Assembly: GCA_035639875.1 (NCBI GenBank)
Contig: DASQXE010000121.1
Location: 1 to 21,301, forward strand
Source: JAIBJP01 sp035639875
Lineage (GTDB): Bacteria; Actinomycetota; Thermoleophilia; Gaiellales; Gaiellaceae
DNA: 21,301 nt
Direction of reading: 5' to 3'
The notes under the pieces are model-generated. The model was not told where the DNA came from. It saw only the letters and a list, made by a program, of their open reading frames with translations, and searched no databases. Numbering within the stretch: position 1 is the first letter of the stretch; every line of letters starts with the position of its first letter. Made by a program: the position numbers and the translations under genes. This document shows positions 1 through 7,449 of the stretch, piece by piece.

Positions 1-739
1 GCCGCCCCCGGGCAGCAACCCGCCGGACGCTGAGATACGAGTCGAGAGCGCCGGCGACGGCACGGCGCAGAAGCTCCGGGCGGCGAAGGTAGTGGACGTC
101 CACGCGCGGCAGCGCCTGAAGATGGCATCCAGGCTGGGTTCGTCCGATCGTCGTCGTGCATGCCGACGTGTATTCCTCAGCGACAAGAAGGCGCCCGGGC
201 ACTTCGGGGAGGGCGCCGTACGGGTAGGCGAACGAGGAGACGCGGACACCAAGCATGCTCTCGAGTACCGCCCTCGATTCGACGATCTCGCGCCGGAGGA
301 CTTGCTCGGCGGCGCCGTCGAGCGGCGCGTGCTCCAGTCCGTGGGAGCCGATCTCGAACCCTGCCTCCGCCAGCCCGGCGAGCTGCTCCACGGAGGCGAG
401 CGGGCGCTGCGGCCGGCCGGCGGGCTGCGAGGGCCAGTCGTTCATGCGCCCGACGTAGCCGGCGACGCAAAAGACCGTCGCCGTGAGCCCCCGCTCGGCC
501 AAGAGGGGCGCTGCCTCGTCGGCAACGCTGGCGAAGCCGTCGTCGAAGGTCAGCGCGACGGCGCGCTCGGGTAGGTCGCCGGCACGGAGGGCCGCTGCGA
601 GCTGGGAGACTGTGAACATCCGCGCGCCTGCCTCGGCCAGGCAGTCGAGGTGTTCCCGGAAGAGCCGCGGGTCCACGCACAGCGGGGCGGGTCCACGCTC
701 GATCGCGTGGTACGTGAGCACGAGAGCCCACCTGTTCAT
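1..739 (-). CDS. Polysaccharide deacetylase (CE4/NodB fold), 3' end outside the window
   Basis: An open frame of 246 codons runs from ATG at 739 to the left edge without a stop, so the C-terminus is missing. Seen: the CE4 metal and catalytic motifs in order, LTFDDGF near residues 64-70, SHGLEH near residues 126-131 and FAYPYG near residues 164-169. These are the NodB-domain motifs 1-3 (catalytic Asp, zinc-binding Asp and two His). The family removes acetyl groups from N- or O-acetylated glycans such as chitin oligomers, peptidoglycan or exopolysaccharide. No signal peptide is visible at the N-terminus, which starts MNRWALVLTYH directly at the first beta strand, so a cytoplasmic or non-classical location is likely. 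The ATG overlaps the stop of the upstream glycosyltransferase as ATGA, so the two are probably translationally coupled. A role in trimming the polysaccharide made by the operon is inference from context. Confidence 0.9.
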   Translation of the reverse strand, partial: MNRWALVLTYHAIERGPAPLCVDPRLFREHLDCLAEAGARMFTVSQLAAALRAGDLPERAVALTFDDGFASVADEAAPLLAERGLTATVFCVAGYVGRMNDWPSQPAGRPQRPLASVEQLAGLAEAGFEIGSHGLEHAPLDGAAEQVLRREIVESRAVLESMLGVRVSSFAYPYGALPEVPGRLLVAEEYTSACTTTIGRTQPGCHLQALPRVDVHYLRRPELLRRAVAGALDSYLSVRRVAARGR

Positions 740-2010
740 GCGCGCGTCGCCTCCGGCTGTGGGGCCGCGGCCTCCGCGGCCTCCGCGAGTTCCTCGGCGC
801 CACGCCGACGCGCCGCGTCCGCGATCAGCGCGAAGTAGCGCCGCAGATGCGCCTCCGGCGTCCAGCGCTCGAGGTAGGCCGCCCGCCCGCGCCGGCCGAG
901 CTCGGCGCGGGCGCCGCCATTCCCAGCGATGAGTGCCAGCGCCGCGTCGAGCTCGTCGGCGGTGTGGTAGGCGATGCCGCCGCCGCTTTCCTCGATGAGC
1001 TCGCCGAGGGCGCCGAAGTCGCGGACGACGGCCGGTGTTCCGTAGGCGAAAGCCTCGACGGGCACGAGCCCGAAGGACTCGTGGCCGAGAGTGGGCACGA
1101 TCACGGCGAGAGCGTTGCGCAGGAGGTCGTGGAGGCGATCCGGGGTCACCCAGCCGAGGAAACGGACGTGCGGCAGGTCGGCGGCCTCTCGTCGCAAATT
1201 GCGCTCGAGCGAACCGGTGCCGGCAACCAGGAGCTCCTCAGAGCGTCGGCGGCGGAAGGCGCGCAGGAGCGTATCGACCCCTTTGATCGACTCGAGGCGG
1301 CCCACGTAGAGAAAGTACGACCTCGCTGGCGCCGTGTCGCCCCCCCGCCCGTCTGGGTCGGGGACGAAATGGCCGAGGCGGACGACGGGGACAAGTGGGG
1401 CAAAGCGCTCGTGTAGGCGGGCACTCGTGCGGCTTGGCACGATCAGCGCGTCGAGGTTGGCGAGCGAGCGCTCAAGCAAACCGCCCGACCGCCACGGTTG
1501 CGGGGGCCGTCCATACGTGAGGGCGCACCGCCAGCACTGGGGCCTCTCGCACACGCGGCGCTGGTACTTCCAGAGCACGTGTGTCGGGCAGAGGAGCCAT
1601 TGCTCGTGAGCGGTGTAGAGCTTGATCCCCGCTCCCATCCCGAGGAGGGCGGGTCCTCCGAGCAGCGAGGGGTTGTGGAAATGAAGGACGTCGAACCCGC
1701 GCTCGAGTACCCGCCGCAGCCGGCTGCGCACCATCAAAGGCCGGCCGGTGAGGTACGTCGCCAGCGGGGAAAGGACGCCGGCGCGGGCGTCGATCGGGAT
1801 CACCTCCACGTCGGCGTCGGCGCACTTCCGGCACTCTGGCCGGCCTCTCGCGAGCGTCCGATAGGCCTCCTGAGAGTGGGCAACGACCACGTCGTGCCCG
1901 CGGCCGGCGAGCGCTTCCGCCAGCCGCTGGACCTGCACGGCATCACCCCCGAAGCCCGCAGGCGGGTAAAAGGTGGTGAGCATGCAGAAGCGGAGGGGTC
2001 GCGCGGCCAC
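736..2010 (-). CDS. GT4-type glycosyltransferase with a cysteine cluster
   Basis: 424 residues, GT-B fold. Seen: a Gly-rich N-terminal loop (FYPPAGFGGDAVQVQRLAEAL, first part at residues 14-23), the donor-binding domain starting YFLYVGRLESIKGVDTLL near residue 232, and the E-x7-E motif ESFGLVPVE at residues 321-329. This is the retaining GT4 pattern, using a nucleotide-activated sugar on a lipid-linked or protein-independent acceptor. Cysteines at 60, 63, 141, 154, 159 and 162 form two groups (RPECRKC and C-x12-C-x4-C-x2-C), which could bind zinc. The start chosen is GTG at 2010, which overlaps the upstream TAG by one base and has GAGGTG about 11 bases upstream; an ATG at 1983 would remove 9 residues and has no clear ribosome site. 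Exact sugar specificity cannot be read from the sequence. Confidence 0.9.
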   Translation of the reverse strand: MAARPLRFCMLTTFYPPAGFGGDAVQVQRLAEALAGRGHDVVVAHSQEAYRTLARGRPECRKCADADVEVIPIDARAGVLSPLATYLTGRPLMVRSRLRRVLERGFDVLHFHNPSLLGGPALLGMGAGIKLYTAHEQWLLCPTHVLWKYQRRVCERPQCWRCALTYGRPPQPWRSGGLLERSLANLDALIVPSRTSARLHERFAPLVPVVRLGHFVPDPDGRGGDTAPARSYFLYVGRLESIKGVDTLLRAFRRRRSEELLVAGTGSLERNLRREAADLPHVRFLGWVTPDRLHDLLRNALAVIVPTLGHESFGLVPVEAFAYGTPAVVRDFGALGELIEESGGGIAYHTADELDAALALIAGNGGARAELGRRGRAAYLERWTPEAHLRRYFALIADAARRRGAEELAEAAEAAAPQPEATRA

Positions 2011-3188
2011 TAGCGGCCGTTCACCTCAGCGATCACATCTCGAAGGCGCTCGGCGGTGGCATCCCATGACAGACCGGAGACGGCCCGGCGGGCGCGCTCG
2101 CTGAGATCCGCGCGCAGCTCCGCCTGCCCGGCGATGGCCTCGAGCTCGGATGCGAGCGCGGGCGCATTCTGGGCGGGGAAGAAGAGGGCAGCCCCATCCA
2201 GGGTCTCTCGATGGGCCGGTATGTCGCTCACGATCACTGGAGCGCCGCAAGCCGCCGCCTCGACGGCCGGCAGCCCAAAACCCTCTGCAAGCGAGGGCAA
2301 GACAACCGCCGTCGCGCCCGTGTGGAGAGCGGCAAGCACGTCGTCGGACACGAAGCCGGGCAGGCGCACGCGCTGTTCGAGGCCAAGCTTCGCGATGCGG
2401 CCGAGCACCGAATCGGCCGCCGATAGATACGGATCACGGTCGAGATCGCCGACGATCACGAGCAGGGGCGCCTCGTGCGTCCTGCCCGCGAGCACGGCGT
2501 AGGCGTCGACGAGCGTCTCGATATTCTTGTGCGGGCTGATGCCGCCCGCGTAGAGGAAGAAGGCAGCGCCGGGCCGGAGCCCCGCCTCGCTGAGCGCGCG
2601 GGCGACCTCGTCCGCCTTGCGTGGGAAGAACACCGGGTCGGGAGCCTCCGGAATGACCACCAGCGCTTCGGGAGCAAGGCCGAAGCGTGCCGCGACTGCC
2701 GCCCGGGACGCTTCCGAGACGGTGAAGAGGCACCTCGCCCGTCGCACCGCGATCCGCTCCTTTAGGCGCCAGAACAGGCGGGCTCGGCGCGTGGGAAGTG
2801 TGAGCTCCGCGAACTCGTCAGCGATGACGTCGTGCACGCCCACGATCGTGGGGACCGACCCGACAGGGAAGTACGTGTAAACCGACGGGAAGAGGAAACA
2901 GTCAACCCCGCTGCGGGCACCCGCGCGCGCCAGCCGCACGAGATCGAGGACGCCTCTGCTCGAGTCGGCGCTCGCGGCCACCGACGCGGGGCGCCTGAGG
3001 GGTACGACGTGCCGTTCGCCGCGCGCCGGCAAGCTCGGGTCGTCCGCAGTCGCCTGGTCGACGTAGAGGACGTAGGTGCTCTCACCGTCGAGTTCGACGA
3101 GGCGGCGCACGGCGTTGCGGGCGAACCGGCCGTACCCGCGTCGATTGGTCCAACTCGTTGCATCGACCCCGACGCGCATTCGACTCAC
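2010..3188 (-). CDS. GT4-type glycosyltransferase
   Basis: 392 residues, GT-B fold. Seen: VGVDATSW at the first strand, VGVHDVIADE near residues 117-126 (a His-Asp typical of mannosyl/rhamnosyl GT4 enzymes), the donor-domain entry LYAGGISPHKNIETL near residues 212-226 and the E-x7-E motif EGFGLPAVE at 302-310. The family transfers sugars from GDP-, UDP- or dTDP-sugars with retention. Start chosen at GTG 3188, which shares GTGA with the stop of the preceding GT2 gene; an ATG three codons later (3179) is the alternative. It belongs to the same minus-strand operon as its neighbours and probably adds one residue of the repeat unit. The GDP-mannose-like preference is only a guess from the His-Asp and Lys-Asn motifs. 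Confidence 0.92.
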   Translation of the reverse strand: MSRMRVGVDATSWTNRRGYGRFARNAVRRLVELDGESTYVLYVDQATADDPSLPARGERHVVPLRRPASVAASADSSRGVLDLVRLARAGARSGVDCFLFPSVYTYFPVGSVPTIVGVHDVIADEFAELTLPTRRARLFWRLKERIAVRRARCLFTVSEASRAAVAARFGLAPEALVVIPEAPDPVFFPRKADEVARALSEAGLRPGAAFFLYAGGISPHKNIETLVDAYAVLAGRTHEAPLLVIVGDLDRDPYLSAADSVLGRIAKLGLEQRVRLPGFVSDDVLAALHTGATAVVLPSLAEGFGLPAVEAAACGAPVIVSDIPAHRETLDGAALFFPAQNAPALASELEAIAGQAELRADLSERARRAVSGLSWDATAERLRDVIAEVNGR

Positions 3189-4072
3189 CGGACCTTGAGC
3201 AGACTGCGACCGCCGCCGACTGCGTAGCCGACCGCTTCACCGACCGCCCACACGCTGAGGTAGAGGAGAACGAGGGGAGTCGCAGCAAGAAACTGCCGTC
3301 TGTGGCCGCGCCTGGCGAACACGTTGCGCGCAATCCGGTAGTAGAGGAGCGGCACGAGCAGGGGCGAGCCGACCAGGTAGAGACCGCGCTTCCACCCCAG
3401 CTCTTCGTTGCGCATCCCCGCATGCGAGCGCGCGTAGTGGTAGCGCTGCGAGACGAACTCGCCGAAGTCGAAATCCTTAATGTGGTCGATCACGATCTCT
3501 GGATCGCAGTACAGCTCGAACCCGCAGCTTTGGAGGTACGGGTGCAGCCAAGTCTCCCAGCGTCCCTCGCGCAGGAGCGGCTCCATCGCCGCAATCGCCC
3601 GCCGCTCGTAGGACACGTTCATCCCGGGGAGGGAGCGGACGTGTCCGCCCGGGAGGGGATCCATGTGCTCGCTGTACTCGCAGAAGAACGCCGCCCAGTC
3701 GCGAATTCGAGCGATCGCGCCGTTTCGGATCGCGCCGCCGACGACCGGGTGACCTCTGCGATGTGTCTCGAGCAGGCGCGCCGCCCAGCCGTTTCGCACA
3801 ACGCAGTGATCCTCCATGAGGGCCACGTACGGCGCCCGGGCGGCAAAGACACCGGCCGCCCTCAGCTCGGGCACGGCCATCGGCTCGTCGAAGGAGAGGA
3901 GCCGAACCGACGGCCAGCGCTCGCCGATGCGTCGTCGAGTCCCCGCGTCGGTCCAGTCGGCGACGACGATCTCTGCCTGCGGACAACCGGACTCGAGGGA
4001 GTCGAGACAGGCCTCCAGGTACGGAAGCCCGTTGACCGAGGCGACGACGACGGATAGCTCCGGCTCGCTCAT
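3185..4072 (-). CDS. GT2 glycosyltransferase with C-terminal membrane segments
   Basis: 295 residues. The N-terminal GT-A domain begins LSVVVASVNGLPYLEACLDSL; the position of the metal-binding DxD is taken by ALMEDHC with Glu87-Asp88-His89, a common GT2 variant. Residues 110-230 contain a conserved WAAFFCEYSEHM stretch and Trp/His-rich acceptor-side segments. The C-terminal 80 residues hold at least two hydrophobic segments (about 231-250 and 262-282), placing the enzyme at the inner face of the membrane. Its ATG at 4072 directly abuts the TAA of the upstream gene (TAAATG, no gap). It is a clear paralogue of the upstream gene at 4073-4945, sharing length, membrane tail and several motifs. The likely role is addition of a sugar to a lipid-linked polysaccharide intermediate. 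Confidence 0.88.
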   Translation of the reverse strand: MSEPELSVVVASVNGLPYLEACLDSLESGCPQAEIVVADWTDAGTRRRIGERWPSVRLLSFDEPMAVPELRAAGVFAARAPYVALMEDHCVVRNGWAARLLETHRRGHPVVGGAIRNGAIARIRDWAAFFCEYSEHMDPLPGGHVRSLPGMNVSYERRAIAAMEPLLREGRWETWLHPYLQSCGFELYCDPEIVIDHIKDFDFGEFVSQRYHYARSHAGMRNEELGWKRGLYLVGSPLLVPLLYYRIARNVFARRGHRRQFLAATPLVLLYLSVWAVGEAVGYAVGGGRSLLKVR

Positions 4073-4945
4073 TTATCCCCGTAGAGCGTCGACGTGGCCA
4101 CGTGCCTCGCCGATCGCCCATGCGACGTTGAAGCTGACGATCATGGGCAGTGCGAGCAGAGCGCGCACCCGGTAGCGCCGCTTACCCATTACCTCGCGCA
4201 GAATACGCATGCTCAAGAGCGGCGGAACCAGGGGCGCGCCGACGATACCGGCGAGAATGCGCGCCGTGCCGAAGCGCGCGCTCCGCTGGCGGCCATGGGC
4301 GCGGCCGTGCACGAGCCGCTGGCGGGCGAAGGCCGACCAGCCGGCGGAGCGACCCTGACGGACGATGAGGTCAGGCGAGTGCCACAGCATCGCGCCGTCG
4401 GCCGCGAGCTTCCGGTGGACAACCGGCTCCCAAAAACCCTCCCGGAAGAGCTCCTCCGTGCGCTCGAGCGCCTCCCGCCGGTAGGCGGCGTTGTCCCCCG
4501 GAAGATCGAGGCACTCGTGGCCGTGAAACGGGAGCATGTCCCGGACGTACCGGCAAAAGTACTCGGCCCAATCGGTCAGGCGCAGGTCCGGGCCAGGATC
4601 GATCGCGCCACCGACCACCTCGCGACGCGAAAGCTCGGTCCGCAGGGTCTCGATCCAGTTCGACGCCGGAATCATCTGCCCGATCGTGAGAGCGATCGCT
4701 CGCCCTTGGCTGCGAGAGATTCCGTCGCTCCAGAGCTCGGGGACGAGCTCGCCCGCTCTTACGTGAAATTGGGCCCAGGCGAAGCGCTCCCTCAACCCCG
4801 GTGAGCTTGCTTCGGCCTCGCACACGAGCACCTCGATCCCCTCGCGCTGAGGCTCGAGTGCCGCAAGGCAGGCCTCGAGCGACTTTGCGCGGCCGGTCGA
4901 GCCTATGACAACGGAGAGGGCCGGCTCAGCCCACGAGCTGGACAT
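4073..4945 (-). CDS. GT2-like glycosyltransferase paralogue without a DxD motif
   Basis: 290 residues, aligned almost end to end with its downstream neighbour: LSVVIGSTGRAKSLEACLAAL matches LSVVVASVNGLPYLEACLDSL, REVVGGAI matches HPVVGGAI, LTDWAEYFCRYVRDM matches IRDWAAFFCEYSEHM, and both end in membrane segments followed by WAIGEA or WAVGEA. The metal-binding triad Glu-Asp-His of the neighbour is replaced here by ALTIGQM (Ile88-Gly89-Gln90), so no acidic residue remains at that position. It may be a catalytically weak or inactive partner, or use another metal ligand. The ATG at 4945 lies inside the last 20 bases of the upstream flavoprotein gene, and its TAA touches the next start. Both observations support translation as one coupled unit. 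Confidence 0.82.
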   Translation of the reverse strand: MSSSWAEPALSVVIGSTGRAKSLEACLAALEPQREGIEVLVCEAEASSPGLRERFAWAQFHVRAGELVPELWSDGISRSQGRAIALTIGQMIPASNWIETLRTELSRREVVGGAIDPGPDLRLTDWAEYFCRYVRDMLPFHGHECLDLPGDNAAYRREALERTEELFREGFWEPVVHRKLAADGAMLWHSPDLIVRQGRSAGWSAFARQRLVHGRAHGRQRSARFGTARILAGIVGAPLVPPLLSMRILREVMGKRRYRVRALLALPMIVSFNVAWAIGEARGHVDALRG

Positions 4946-6419
4946 CGAGGAGCTCCTCGACGGCCTCGCCTTCCTCGTGGTACTCCTCCTCGGCGTTCAC
5001 TGACCAAACATCGTAGGAAGCACCCTCGACGAGATTCAGTGTTGCGAGGATCGCCGTCCACATCGAGTGATCCTGGTTGTTGTACCGGTGGAGCCCGTTG
5101 CGGCCGCACGTGTTCAGATTCTCGAACTCCTCGAGATATTCTCGGAGCACCTCCACCGCCTCGGCATAGCCACGGTCGTACATCGGGTAGGCCTTCGGAA
5201 CCCGGACCTTGACGCCATCGATCACCTTGGTGGGATCGATCAGGCCAATCCTGGCGAGCTCGTCCGTGGCGAGGCGGACCGCCTGCTCGTCGGGCATCTC
5301 CCACATCTCGTCGCCCTCGAAGCAGAAATACTCGACACCCAGGCAGGTCGTACCCGGACGTACCATGCTCTCGCTCCACGCGCCGAAGTTCTGCACCCTA
5401 CCCGCCCGCGTCCCCGGATCATGAATATAGATCCAGTTGTCCGGAAAGGGTTCCTCCTCGGTCGACATCAGCGCGACGAGGCAGAAATCGCGGTACCGCA
5501 GCCGACGGGCCGCGTCCTGTACCTCGGCGGGCGCGGCAGGCTCGAGGCTGAGAACGAGGTCGCTCAGCGGAATGCTCGAGACGACGCCGTCGACGGCGTG
5601 CTCGGTGATGTGGCCGTTCGTGCGGAGGACGAGGCTCTCAACCCGGTCGTCGCGGTGCGCGATGCTCACGCAGCGGTGATTGAGATGGATGGGAATGCCG
5701 GCAGCCTCGATCCGGCGCTGGAGCGTCTCCCACATCTGGCCCGGGCCCAGGCGGGGGTAGCGAAACTCATCAATCAGCGTCGTGACCGTCCCCCGCTGGA
5801 GGCCGAGAACACTGAGGACCGCTTTCACGAGCGAGAAGTCCTTGATGCGCTGGGCAGCCCACTGGGAACGAACTTCTGAGCCGGGGATGCCCCAGACCTT
5901 CTCCGTGTACGAGCGGAAGAACGCGTCGTAGAGCCGTTTGCCGAAGCGAATCGTGACCCACTCCTCGAAGCTGTCCGCCTCCCGCCCGCGGTTACGAAGG
6001 CTCCACAGGTAGGAGAAGCCACACATGCACGACTCGTATAGACCGAGTCGGGCGACGACGTCCTTGGCCTCGAGCGGATACGAGAAGTACTTTCCCTGGT
6101 AGTAGATGCGCGACAAGCGCGGCCGGGTCAGCAATTCGTCTTGGAGCACGTTCTCCCAGAGGCGTTCGATCGGCTTGAGCTTCGTGAAGAAGCGGTGGCC
6201 GCCAAGATCGAACCGGTAGCCGTTGAACTCGACCGTCTTCGCGATCCCTCCGACGGTGCCGTCGGCCTCGAAGACGACGCCCGGCTCTCCCCGCAGCGAG
6301 AGGACGTAGGCGGCGGTCAGGCCCGCCGGACCGGCCCCGAGAACGGCTGTCCCGACCGACTCCTCTCCACCAGCCAGCTGTCCTGATTGCAGACGCGCAA
6401 CAGGGACACGCGTAGCCAC
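4926..6419 (-). CDS. FAD-dependent oxidoreductase, UDP-galactopyranose-mutase / protoporphyrinogen-oxidase-like
   Basis: 497 residues. Seen: an N-terminal FAD-binding Rossmann motif, VLGAGPAGLTAAYVL (Gly28, Gly30, Gly33), the acidic ribose-binding Glu51 in VFEADG, and GGHRFF at residues 73-78, a motif shared with UDP-galactopyranose-mutase-like and amine-oxidase-like flavoproteins in polysaccharide clusters. A second conserved block is FFRSYTEKVWGIPGSEVRSQWAAQRI (first part near residues 168-176). In this context it most likely interconverts or oxidises a nucleotide sugar or lipid-linked sugar. True UDP-galactopyranose mutases are shorter (about 370-400 residues), so that exact reaction is not claimed. 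The start is a GTG at 6419; no in-frame ATG lies near the Rossmann motif. It is the first gene of the minus-strand polysaccharide operon. Confidence 0.85.
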   Translation of the reverse strand: MATRVPVARLQSGQLAGGEESVGTAVLGAGPAGLTAAYVLSLRGEPGVVFEADGTVGGIAKTVEFNGYRFDLGGHRFFTKLKPIERLWENVLQDELLTRPRLSRIYYQGKYFSYPLEAKDVVARLGLYESCMCGFSYLWSLRNRGREADSFEEWVTIRFGKRLYDAFFRSYTEKVWGIPGSEVRSQWAAQRIKDFSLVKAVLSVLGLQRGTVTTLIDEFRYPRLGPGQMWETLQRRIEAAGIPIHLNHRCVSIAHRDDRVESLVLRTNGHITEHAVDGVVSSIPLSDLVLSLEPAAPAEVQDAARRLRYRDFCLVALMSTEEEPFPDNWIYIHDPGTRAGRVQNFGAWSESMVRPGTTCLGVEYFCFEGDEMWEMPDEQAVRLATDELARIGLIDPTKVIDGVKVRVPKAYPMYDRGYAEAVEVLREYLEEFENLNTCGRNGLHRYNNQDHSMWTAILATLNLVEGASYDVWSVNAEEEYHEEGEAVEELLDVQLVG

Positions 6420-6467
6420 GCGACGAGTCTTCCATCGCCGAGGGGCGCGGGACTACGGTAATCCGAG

Positions 6468-6489
6468 TAGGTCTCGTATAGGTCTCGTC
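6468..6489. repeat. Tandem 11-bp direct repeat in a divergent promoter region
   Basis: TAGGTCTCGTA at 6468-6478 is followed immediately by TAGGTCTCGTC at 6479-6489. The period is about one helical turn, so both copies present the same face of the DNA. It sits between the divergent flavoprotein (start 6419, minus) and kinase (start 6580, plus), and a TATAGG/TATACG-like hexamer spans the junction. A binding site for a regulator is possible; two copies could also be chance. Confidence 0.45.
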
Positions 6490-6579
6490 CCCGACTTCGG
6501 CATAGGCTTGGAGTCGTCTAGAAGGGCGGCGCCCAGGAGTTTCCTTCCCATCCGGCTACGATCGGCATGCAGACGCTTC

Positions 6580-7449
6580 ATGACTTCATCCTTCCCCGCC
6601 TCCGCCGCCGATCCCCGCGACGACTCAGGCGGATCGTTCGGCGCGTACGGCCTGCGGCTCCTTGGCGTCGCGGCCTCTCACCTACTCGTACCCGCGCCCG
6701 CCGAGTGGCCGACATTCGAGCTCGTGCGACGGGTCAGACGCAGGCCCGCCCGGGCGCCTCTCATCAGCGACGATCGCGCCGTGGTCGTGCTCGGGGCAAA
6801 CTCGGACATCGTCATCGACCGGAAGCAGGAGCGTGCCGTCTTTACGACCGCAAGGCAGCTGAGCGACGACGAGCTCGTCCACCCCTATCTCGCCTCGGTG
6901 CCCGCGGTCGTGAGTCCCTGGCTCGGCCGCGAGAGCTTCCACGCCGGCGCATTCGTGCACGATGGAGGTGTCTGGGGACTTATCGGAAAGCGGCAAGCGG
7001 GCAAGAGCACGATGCTCGCGTGGCTCGCCGTCAACGGACACGACGTCTTCGCCGACGACGTCCTCGTCCTCGCAGGCGCCACAGCCTTCGCAGGCCCGCG
7101 CTCCGTGGATCTCCGCACCGAGTCGGCCCAGCGTCTCGGCGCCGGCGAGCCTCTCGGCGTAATCGGCTCCAGGGAACGCTGGCGTCTCACGCTGGGGCCC
7201 GTCGAGCCTGAGCTCCCGCTGCGGGGCTGGATCTGTCTCGATTGGGGCGAAAGCGTCGAAGCGGTCCGCATGTCGGGAGCGCAGCGCCTCCAACGGCTTG
7301 CCTCGGAGCGCGCGCTCTTGGTGGCTCCCGCCGACCCCGCCGTGCTCGTGGAGCTCGCCGCCCTACCCTGCTGGGAGCTTGGCCGGCCGCGCGGCTGGAG
7401 CTCGGTCTCCGAGACGGGAACCCGCCTGCTCGAGCTCGTCGCGGGTTGA
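6580..7449 (+). CDS. HprK-like P-loop kinase, lasso-peptide-kinase type
   Basis: 289 residues from ATG 6580. Seen: YGLRLLG near the N-terminus, a His in ESFHAGAF (about 118-125), the Walker A loop GLIGKRQAGKST (Gly136 to Thr144) and the acidic pair FADDVLVL (Asp159-Asp160). This is the C-terminal kinase fold of HPr kinase without its N-terminal regulatory domain. Related stand-alone kinases sit in paeninodin-type lasso clusters, where they phosphorylate a Ser of the peptide; here that substrate is inference. An in-frame TTG at 6508 would add 24 residues, but they are Arg/Ser-rich and unlike the family; neither start has a good ribosome site. The gene converges on the asparagine-synthetase-like gene and overlaps it tail to tail by 87 bases. 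Confidence 0.8.
   Translation: MTSSFPASAADPRDDSGGSFGAYGLRLLGVAASHLLVPAPAEWPTFELVRRVRRRPARAPLISDDRAVVVLGANSDIVIDRKQERAVFTTARQLSDDELVHPYLASVPAVVSPWLGRESFHAGAFVHDGGVWGLIGKRQAGKSTMLAWLAVNGHDVFADDVLVLAGATAFAGPRSVDLRTESAQRLGAGEPLGVIGSRERWRLTLGPVEPELPLRGWICLDWGESVEAVRMSGAQRLQRLASERALLVAPADPAVLVELAALPCWELGRPRGWSSVSETGTRLLELVAG

Noticed and set aside
3158..4057. Plus-strand open frame of 299 codons opposite the GT2 gene
   Set aside because: Antisense of a motif-bearing GT2 gene; no ribosome site and no family resemblance.
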